A stretch of 35,014 bases of DNA, from positions 1-35,014 of the forward strand of contig CALEMZ010000110.1 of NCBI GenBank assembly GCA_937910975.1, given 5' to 3'. Below, piece after piece: positions 28,661 to 35,014 of the stretch. Position numbers and translations under genes: made by a program. Source of the stretch: an uncultured Pseudorhodobacter sp. (lineage in GTDB: Bacteria; Pseudomonadota; Alphaproteobacteria; Rhodobacterales; Rhodobacteraceae). The notes under the pieces were generated by a model, which was not told where the DNA came from, made no database searches, and saw only the letters and a program-made list of their open reading frames with translations. Every line of letters starts with the position of its first letter. The first letter of the stretch is position 1.

Positions 28661-30091
28661 TCAGTTCCCCTTCCCGTTAAAGATCGTATCATGATGCACC
28701 CGGCTGGTAGTGCCTACCTGCTCAATCCAGAGCCGCAGTTCCGACCGGTCCGCAAGCGCTGCCTCAGATCCCGGTGCCGCAGTCACATAAACCCGCTGAG
28801 TTTTTTGTTCATTCGCGTTCACCAGAACCTTCAAGTCCGTCGTCCCCTCCAGCGCAATCCGCAACGGCGTTTCCGATGTCAGCGACAGATGAAATAACAC
28901 GTCATCGCCCAGCTTGTTAAGCAACCGCACATCGTAAGTGTTGCGAAGCGAGCCGTCGGACAGTGTTACATAAGTTGGGTTGCGCACGGGCGTCACGTTC
29001 ACGTCAATATCTGAACGCATGAACAACGCCACCACAAGTGCAACCCCCACACCCGCCCACAGCACCGTATACATGACGGTACGCGGACGGAATACGTGTT
29101 TCCACACCGATTTCGGCGCCTTGCCCGCCTTTTCCGCAACCTCGTCCGTCAGGGCCATATAGCCGATCAGGTCCCGCGGCTTGCCGATCCTGTCCATCAC
29201 ATCGTTGCAAGCGTCGATGCACAGCCCGCAGGTGATGCAAGCCATCTGCTGGCCATCGCGGATGTCGATGCCCATCGGGCAGACGTTGACGCAGGCCATA
29301 CAGTCGATGCAATCGCCCTGCCCTGTGGCCACTTCGCCCTTTTGCAATTTGCCACGCGGCTCGCCCCGCCAGCCACGGTAGTTGATGGTCAGCGTGTCTT
29401 CGTCGATCATCGCGGCCTGAATGCGCGGCCACGGGCAGGCGTAAATGCAAATCTGCTCACGGAAAAAGCCGCCAAAAAAGAAGGTGGTCGCTGTCAGCAC
29501 CAATATCGTGATGTAAGCAACCGGGTGGGCCTGCCCGATCAAGAGGTTCTTGGCTAGCGTCGGCGCATCGGTGAAGTAAAACACCCATGCTCCGCCCGTC
29601 GCGATGGCGATCAGCAGCCAAGCCGTCCATTTGGTCGCCGTCTTGCGAATTTTTTCCCCGGTCCATTTGCTGCGATGCAGGCGCAGCCGAGCGTTCCGAT
29701 CGCCCTCAACCCAGCGCTCCACCAGAATGAACAGGTCTGTCCACACGGTTTGCGGGCAAGCATAGCCGCACCACACCCGCCCTGCGGCCGATGTGAACAA
29801 GAACAGGCCCAGCCCCGCCATGATCAGCAAGCCCGCGACAAAGTAAAACTCATGCGGCCAAATTTCGATCATGAAGAAAAAGAACCGCCTATTGGCAATA
29901 TCCACCAACACCGCCTGATCCGACAGACTTGGGCCACGATCCCAGCGCAGCCATGGGGTGATGTAGTAAATCCCCAAGGTGAAAGCCATGAGCCACCACT
30001 TCAAGTTCCGAAATATGCCCTTCACACGACGCGGAAAGATTGGTTCGCGTTTGGCGTAAAGGCTTTTGGGTTCGGTGTCTGGGCTGGTCAC
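28661..30091 (-). CDS. ccoG: cytochrome c oxidase accessory protein CcoG (FixG), 4Fe-4S ferredoxin-type
   Basis: GTG at 30091 preceded by GGAGAA; CIDCMACVNVCPMGIDIRDGQQMACITCGLCIDACNDVMDRI. Confidence 0.93.
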   Translation of the reverse strand: MTSPDTEPKSLYAKREPIFPRRVKGIFRNLKWWLMAFTLGIYYITPWLRWDRGPSLSDQAVLVDIANRRFFFFMIEIWPHEFYFVAGLLIMAGLGLFLFTSAAGRVWCGYACPQTVWTDLFILVERWVEGDRNARLRLHRSKWTGEKIRKTATKWTAWLLIAIATGGAWVFYFTDAPTLAKNLLIGQAHPVAYITILVLTATTFFFGGFFREQICIYACPWPRIQAAMIDEDTLTINYRGWRGEPRGKLQKGEVATGQGDCIDCMACVNVCPMGIDIRDGQQMACITCGLCIDACNDVMDRIGKPRDLIGYMALTDEVAEKAGKAPKSVWKHVFRPRTVMYTVLWAGVGVALVVALFMRSDIDVNVTPVRNPTYVTLSDGSLRNTYDVRLLNKLGDDVLFHLSLTSETPLRIALEGTTDLKVLVNANEQKTQRVYVTAAPGSEAALADRSELRLWIEQVGTTSRVHHDTIFNGKGN

Positions 30092-30147
30092 GACATTTCT
30101 CCGGGTTCTACTCGCGCTGGGTATCCCGGGTTGGTCCGATGCCCGCA

Positions 30148-30161
30148 TTGACCTGTATCAA
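30148..30161. promoter_or_regulatory. FNR/FnrL-type box upstream of ccoG
   Basis: TTGACctgtATCAA; 22 nt on the ccoG-facing side lies GATACC, matching class-II spacing. Confidence 0.75.
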
Positions 30162-30337
30162 CTAAGTATTGCAGAGTCAGATTTACACTGCGGCAACTGC
30201 GCACAGTCAATCCGAATTCCGGAAAAATCAGGCCACCAACGCCCCAGAGGAAACACACGGACAAGGGAAAGGGGCGCTGGTAGCGAGGCTGACACATGCC
30301 AGCAGAGCCAGCGTAGCTCAGCCGTCCGACGCTCACC

Positions 30338-30351
30338 TTGACGCAAATCAA
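30338..30351. promoter_or_regulatory. second FNR/FnrL-type box in the ccoP-ccoG intergenic region
   Basis: TTGACgcaaATCAA, about 190 bp further upstream of ccoG. Confidence 0.65.
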
Positions 30352-30409
30352 ACACGTAAATTGTTTTGCTCTGCGGGGTGCTGTGCAGGGGCACGGAGGG
30401 CCTCAGATC

Positions 30410-30439
30410 AAAAGCCCCCCCGGCGCAAACCGGGAGGCC
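30410..30439 (-). terminator. Rho-independent terminator after ccoP
   Basis: On the minus strand: GCCTCCCGG-tttgcg-CCGGGGGGGC followed by TTTT. Confidence 0.75.
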
Positions 30440-30473
30440 TTATTCTCGCCCTGTCAGGGCTTGCTTGTTAGGC

Positions 30474-31352
30474 CTATTCGCCGCCGCCCAGCCCATGGAC
30501 ATAGGTGGCAACCGCGCGAATATCGGCCTCAGACAAGCGCGTGCTCCAATTTGGCATCACACCCGCACGCGAAAAGGCAACCGAATGGGTCAGCGCATCC
30601 ACATTACCACCATACAGCCAAATCGCATCCGTCAGGTTCGGCGCACCCACATCGCGGTTGCCCGTACCGTCTTCCATATGGCAGCCCGCACAGTTATCCG
30701 CGAACACCACAGCCCCGGCTGTCGCCTGCGTTGCATCATACTCCTGACCAGAGATTGCCAGCACATGCTGAACAACTTCGTCAATTTGGGCTTTCTCCAG
30801 CAACTCATCTACGCCAAAACGCGGCATCTCCGAGATACGGGCGTCCTCGTCGGTGGTGTTGCGGATGCCATGGGTGATGGTGGTATGAATGGCCTCCATA
30901 TCGCCACCCCACAGCCATTCATCGTCCAGCAGGTTCGGATAGCCCGAGGCCTGAACCCCCGCTGCACCCGAGCCATGGCACTGTGCGCACCAAGTCCGGA
31001 ACACAGCGGCACCGGCGTTATTGGCAAAATCCAAAAGCTCGGGGTCCGAAGTAATCTCCGTCAATTCCGTCGCTTCCAGCTTGGCGCGGATCGGCGCGTT
31101 GCGGTCTGCGAACAGTTGAATTTCAGCCGCCACATCTGCTCGGGTTGAGGCGCCCAGCAAGCCTGGTGTTGCCCGACTGATCATCGGCCATGCCGGATAG
31201 GCGATAGTATAGAGCAACGCCCAAGCAATACAGGCGTAAAAGGTCCACAACCACCAACGCGGCATGGGGTTATCGAACTCTTCAATCCCATCCCAATTGT
31301 GGCCAGTTGTGTTCGGATCACCTTCTTGGTGCCGTATGGATTTCTTACTCAT
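30474..31352 (-). CDS. ccoP: cbb3 oxidase subunit III, diheme cytochrome c
   Basis: 292 aa; [15 protein letters not shown] and [11 protein letters not shown] heme motifs; [22 protein letters not shown]. Confidence 0.96.
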   Translation of the reverse strand: MSKKSIRHQEGDPNTTGHNWDGIEEFDNPMPRWWLWTFYACIAWALLYTIAYPAWPMISRATPGLLGASTRADVAAEIQLFADRNAPIRAKLEATELTEITSDPELLDFANNAGAAVFRTWCAQCHGSGAAGVQASGYPNLLDDEWLWGGDMEAIHTTITHGIRNTTDEDARISEMPRFGVDELLEKAQIDEVVQHVLAISGQEYDATQATAGAVVFADNCAGCHMEDGTGNRDVGAPNLTDAIWLYGGNVDALTHSVAFSRAGVMPNWSTRLSEADIRAVATYVHGLGGGE

Positions 31353-31549
31353 ATCCGCGCCTCCTCGGAACGGTCCGCCGCAGGATCGACGGGTTTGTCA
31401 TCATGGCGAAAGATGGATGCCGCGACTTCGTCATGCACCCGGCGGCTTCCGGGCCGGAAGGCCCAAAGAACCACCAATACAAAAACTGCAGTCAGAAAGA
31501 GCAGCATCCAGCTATCGGCGAACTCACGCAGCAGGCTGTAGGTTTCCAT
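31349..31549 (-). CDS. ccoQ: cbb3 oxidase subunit CcoQ/FixQ
   Basis: 66 aa single-TM protein between ccoO and ccoP; ATGA overlap with ccoP. Confidence 0.92.
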   Translation of the reverse strand: METYSLLREFADSWMLLFLTAVFVLVVLWAFRPGSRRVHDEVAASIFRHDDKPVDPAADRSEEARI

Positions 31550-31562
31550 GTTCTACCCCCCT

Positions 31563-32288
31563 CTAGCGGCTTGCATCAGGCTGGAAAGTCGAGAAATCGA
31601 CCATCGTGCCCAACACTTGCAGATAGGCGATCAACGCATCCATCTCGGTCAACGCGGTCGTGCCATCAAAGTTGCGCACCGCCGCCTTGCCATAGCGTTC
31701 CAGCAAGCCGTCATAATCGCTGTCCGGATTGGCCTGCGCCTTAAAGTCAGCGACGGCGTTTTCCATCATGTCGTCGGTGTAGGGCACACCCACGACACGA
31801 TGCACCTTCATGCTGTCACCAATATACTCGCCGTCGATCACCTTATTCGACAGGAAGCCATATTTCGGCATCACAGATTCCGGCACAACAGATTGCGGAT
31901 CGGTCATGTGATCCACATGCCAAGCGTCGGAATAACGATCGCCCACACGGGCAAGGTCCGGCCCGGTCCGCTTGGATCCCCATTGGAACGGATGGTCATA
32001 CATCGATTCCGCAGCAAGGGAGTAATGGCCATACCGCTCCACCTCGTCGCGCATTGGGCGGATCATCTGGCTGTGGCAGACATAGCAGCCCTCGCGCAAA
32101 TAGATGTCCCGTCCGGCAAGTTCCAGCGGGGTGTAGGGGCGAACCCCTTCCACCTTTTCAATTGTGTTCTCCAGATAGAACAGCGGTACGATCTGGACCA
32201 AGCCCCCGATGGTCACGACCAGAAAGGACAGAACCAGCAGCAAGGTCGCGTTGGTCTCGATGACCTTGTGTTTGTCAAGAAAAGCCAT
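31563..32288 (-). CDS. ccoO: cbb3 oxidase subunit II, monoheme cytochrome c
   Basis: 241 aa; [30 protein letters not shown]. Confidence 0.97.
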   Translation of the reverse strand: MAFLDKHKVIETNATLLLVLSFLVVTIGGLVQIVPLFYLENTIEKVEGVRPYTPLELAGRDIYLREGCYVCHSQMIRPMRDEVERYGHYSLAAESMYDHPFQWGSKRTGPDLARVGDRYSDAWHVDHMTDPQSVVPESVMPKYGFLSNKVIDGEYIGDSMKVHRVVGVPYTDDMMENAVADFKAQANPDSDYDGLLERYGKAAVRNFDGTTALTEMDALIAYLQVLGTMVDFSTFQPDASR

Positions 32289-32300
32289 TGTTCCCTCCGG

Positions 32301-33962
32301 TTATTCAGCAGGGACGAGCGCGTTGTCGCTCGCCTTTTCAGGCTGCGCTTTCACGGTCATCCACAAATTGTAGCACATGATGATCGCGCCCGTCAGGAAC
32401 ATCACCCCGCCCAAGCTACGCACCACATACATCGGAAACTTTGCCGATACGGTGTCAGCAAAGGCGTTGACGAGGAAGCCATTGGCATCCACTTCGCGCC
32501 ACATCAGGCCTTCCATGATCCCGGTAACCCACATCGAGGACGCGTAAAGAACGATCCCGATCGTTGCCAACCAGAAGTGCCAGCTTACCAGTTTCAGGCT
32601 ATAAAGCCCCGCCCTGTTCCACAGCTTCGGCGTCAGATAGTAAAGCGCGCCGAAAGTGATCATACCGTTCCAACCCAGCGCACCGGAATGCACATGGCCA
32701 ATGGTCCAGTCGGTGTAGTGGCTCAGCGAGTTTACGGCCTTGATCGACATCATCGGACCCTCAAACGTGGACATCCCATAGAAGCCGATGGAAACCACCA
32801 TCATCCGAATGATCGGGTCGGTGCGCAGCTTGTCCCATGCGCCCGAAAGCGTCATCAGACCGTTGATCATGCCACCCCATGAGGGCATCCACAGCATGAT
32901 CGAGAACACCATGCCCAGCGTCTGCGCCCAATCGGGCAGTGCTGTGTAATGCAGGTGGTGCGGACCAGCCCAGATATAGAGGAAGATCAACGCCCAGAAG
33001 TGGATGATCGACAGCTTATATGAGAATACCGGACGCTCGGCCTGCTTTGGCACGAAATAGTACATCATACCAAGGAACCCGGCAGTCAGGAAGAAGCCCA
33101 CCGCGTTGTGGCCATACCACCATTGCACCATCGCATCCTGAACACCCGAGAACACCTGAACGGATTTGGAACCGAACACAGAGACAGGAATGCTCAGGTT
33201 GTTGAGCACATGAAGCATCGCCACCGTAACAATGAACGAAAGGTAGAACCAGTTCGCCACATAGATATGCGGCTCTCTGCGCTTCACGATTGTGCCAAGG
33301 TAGACTGCCAAAAAGGCCAGCCAGACAACCGTCAGCCACAGATCGACATACCACTCCGGCTCGGCATATTCTTTGGACTGTGTGGCGCCCAGCAAATATC
33401 CGGTTGCGGCAAGCACGATAAACAACTGGTAGCCCCAGAATACGAACCAGCCAAGGTTTCCGCCCCACAGGCGCGCGGCACTTGTGCGCTGCACCACATA
33501 GAAGGCGGTCGCTATCAAGGCGTTACCACCAAAGGCAAAAATCACAGCCGAAGTGTGCAAGGGACGCAAGCGGCCAAAGTTGGCATAACCCTGCGCCCAT
33601 TCAAAATTGAGCACTGGATAGGCCAACTGGAAGGCGATGATCACCCCTACCAAAAAGCCGACCACGCCCCAAAGCGCGGTCGCAATAACGCCAGCGCGCA
33701 CCACGCCGTCAAAATATTCATTTTGCGGCGCTGCCCGTTTCGGCTCGCCCAAGCGGCGCACAGACCACAAGAACAACCCTCCCGCCACAAGCATAATGGT
33801 CAGTGCATTGACCAGATAAGCCGGATCGCGCGCGTAATTGGCTCCGATCGCGGCCAAAACCGTAATCAAACCCAGCGCAATCAATTTAAAGTAATCCCAC
33901 ATTTCGCGTCCCTTCGTCTTCTCCCGGTCCGAACCAAGATTCGGCAGGGTATTCGTTGACAT
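32301..33962 (-). CDS. ccoN: cbb3 oxidase subunit I
   Basis: 553 aa heme-copper oxidase; [65 protein letters not shown]. Confidence 0.97.
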   Translation of the reverse strand: MSTNTLPNLGSDREKTKGREMWDYFKLIALGLITVLAAIGANYARDPAYLVNALTIMLVAGGLFLWSVRRLGEPKRAAPQNEYFDGVVRAGVIATALWGVVGFLVGVIIAFQLAYPVLNFEWAQGYANFGRLRPLHTSAVIFAFGGNALIATAFYVVQRTSAARLWGGNLGWFVFWGYQLFIVLAATGYLLGATQSKEYAEPEWYVDLWLTVVWLAFLAVYLGTIVKRREPHIYVANWFYLSFIVTVAMLHVLNNLSIPVSVFGSKSVQVFSGVQDAMVQWWYGHNAVGFFLTAGFLGMMYYFVPKQAERPVFSYKLSIIHFWALIFLYIWAGPHHLHYTALPDWAQTLGMVFSIMLWMPSWGGMINGLMTLSGAWDKLRTDPIIRMMVVSIGFYGMSTFEGPMMSIKAVNSLSHYTDWTIGHVHSGALGWNGMITFGALYYLTPKLWNRAGLYSLKLVSWHFWLATIGIVLYASSMWVTGIMEGLMWREVDANGFLVNAFADTVSAKFPMYVVRSLGGVMFLTGAIIMCYNLWMTVKAQPEKASDNALVPAE

Positions 33963-33994
33963 CCCGCTTTTGGGCGTCGTGCAAATATAATGCT

Positions 33995-34008
33995 TTGATC
34001 CATGTCAA
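33995..34008. promoter_or_regulatory. FNR/FnrL-type box in the ccoN/usp divergent region
   Basis: TTGATccatGTCAA, matching both half-sites in inverted orientation. Confidence 0.8.
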
Positions 34009-34026
34009 AGAATTGGCTCCCTTCAC

Positions 34027-34040
34027 TTGACGCTGATCAA
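34027..34040. promoter_or_regulatory. second FNR/FnrL-type box in the ccoN/usp divergent region
   Basis: TTGACgctgATCAA; 23 nt downstream on the + strand is TATAAC (34064-34069). Confidence 0.8.
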
Positions 34041-34101
34041 GGCGAAGGTCAACATCCCCAGCCTATAACTTGAAGAGTTAAGAAATCAGGAGGTTTCCAC
34101 C

Positions 34102-34950
34102 GTGGCATATAAATCCCTACTGACCATTTGCAGTGATCCCTTGCGCGCGCCCCAGACCTTTGCCGCCGCAGCATCGCTTGCAATATCGCAAGACGGCCAT
34201 CTGGATGCACTTGCGCTGGGGGTGGATCGTTCGCAGATAGGCTATTCTTATGTCGGCGCCAGCGCTGTCATTTTACAAGTCGCACAAGAACGCGCGACCG
34301 AAGATGTGAAGGCCGTCGAAGCCGGCATCCGCTCTGGCGTAGAGGCCGCTGGCCCGTCACTGCGCTGGTCTTCCGAAGGGGCCGTTGCGATGATGGGCGC
34401 GCTATCTGATCTGGTCGCCCTGCGCGCACGCTTTGCCGATCTGGTGGTGCTTGCCAAACCCTATGGCGAAAAACATGGTGATGAAGAAGAGGCCATAGTA
34501 GAAGCCGCGATGTTCGAAGGCCAAGCACCGGTTCTGGTGTTGCCTGATACCATGGCGGATGCCGGTACAATCGGCAAACGCATCGTCATTGCATGGAACC
34601 AAAGCCGCGAAGCGATGAACGCAATCCGCCATGCGCTGCCCTTTCTGAAACGGGCCGATCACGTCTGGATTACCATCATTGATCCGCCGAAGCACGGGGC
34701 CGAACGCTCTGATCCCGGCGGTGCGCTGTGCCAGATGCTGGTGCGCCATGGGGTGAAAGCCGAAGTGACGGTCCTCGCCCGCACCATGCCGCGCGTCTCG
34801 GATGTGCTTGTCCGTCATATCCGCGATGTTGATGCCGATATGCTGGTCATGGGGGCATACGGCCATTCCCGTTTCCGCGAAGCTATTCTTGGCGGTGCAA
34901 CCCGCAACATGCTGGAAAACGCCGAAGTCGCGGTATTCATGACGCATTGA
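34102..34950 (+). CDS. universal stress protein, tandem UspA-like
   Basis: 282 aa from GTG with AGGAGG upstream; C-terminal DADMLVMGAYGHSRFREAILGGATRNMLENAEVAVFMTH. Confidence 0.93.
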   Translation: MAYKSLLTICSDPLRAPQTFAAAASLAISQDGHLDALALGVDRSQIGYSYVGASAVILQVAQERATEDVKAVEAGIRSGVEAAGPSLRWSSEGAVAMMGALSDLVALRARFADLVVLAKPYGEKHGDEEEAIVEAAMFEGQAPVLVLPDTMADAGTIGKRIVIAWNQSREAMNAIRHALPFLKRADHVWITIIDPPKHGAERSDPGGALCQMLVRHGVKAEVTVLARTMPRVSDVLVRHIRDVDADMLVMGAYGHSRFREAILGGATRNMLENAEVAVFMTH

Positions 34951-35014
34951 TCAACCCCATCAGGGGAATCGCATTTGGATTTTGACAAAGTGTTTTGAAT
35001 AGATTCTTGGAGTT

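Noticed and set aside
30158-30471. Small ORFs in the ccoP-ccoG intergenic region (30169..30471 +, 30088..30351 -, 30158..30394 -)
   Set aside because: No RBS or domain support, and they overlap the predicted terminator and FNR boxes; more likely non-coding.
1-35014. Many long overlapping ORFs on the opposite strand or alternate frames (for example 2892..3431 -, 12527..13693 +, 17888..18928 -, 31548..32882 +)
   Set aside because: They lie wholly antisense to or out of frame with well-supported genes, have Arg/His/Gln-rich compositions typical of GC-rich shadow ORFs, and show no recognisable domains.
34945-35014. Possible promoter or FNR-like site (TTGATCAACCCCATCAG; TTGACAAAGTGTTTTGAATAG) after the usp gene
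   Set aside because: Half-site spacing does not fit TTGAT-N4-ATCAA, and the downstream gene is outside the window.
1-35014. CRISPR arrays, tRNA/rRNA genes, transposases, phage or defence genes
   Set aside because: None seen by reading: no regularly spaced repeats, no integrase/transposase motifs, no recognisable tRNA cloverleaf.

Overview
This 35 kb window is a gene-dense, GC-rich chromosomal segment of alphaproteobacterial, Rhodobacteraceae-like character. I find no tRNA, rRNA, CRISPR array, IS element or phage gene. From left to right it contains: a kynurenine-formamidase-like hydrolase; a truncated TetR-type regulator divergent from an isoquinoline-1-oxidoreductase-like pair (iorAB); a translationally coupled arfB / class-III aminotransferase / APH-type kinase trio; pncB, argC and pncA; a TrhO-type rhodanese protein; cytochrome c'; an I78-type inhibitor lipoprotein; a NYN-LOTUS protein; a GT8-like glycosyltransferase; accD-folC; a complete Mrp/Pha cation/proton antiporter operon whose fused mrpAB gene is split by an apparent 1-nt frameshift; deoC with a two-domain ALDH16-like gene; the full cbb3 oxidase set ccoNOQP-ccoGHIS on the minus strand; and a divergent universal stress protein gene. 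The items most worth a second look are: the mrpAB frameshift at a G5 run; four FNR-type palindromes around the cco genes, two of them at class-II spacing from plausible -10 elements, plus an orphan box in the ccoP-ccoG gap; the arfB/lyase/kinase coupling; the HTH-only TetR remnant; and a hairpin plus GGATATTTAT intergenic element that occurs twice. Most of the window is ordinary core metabolism and respiration. I see no clear new defence or mobile system.
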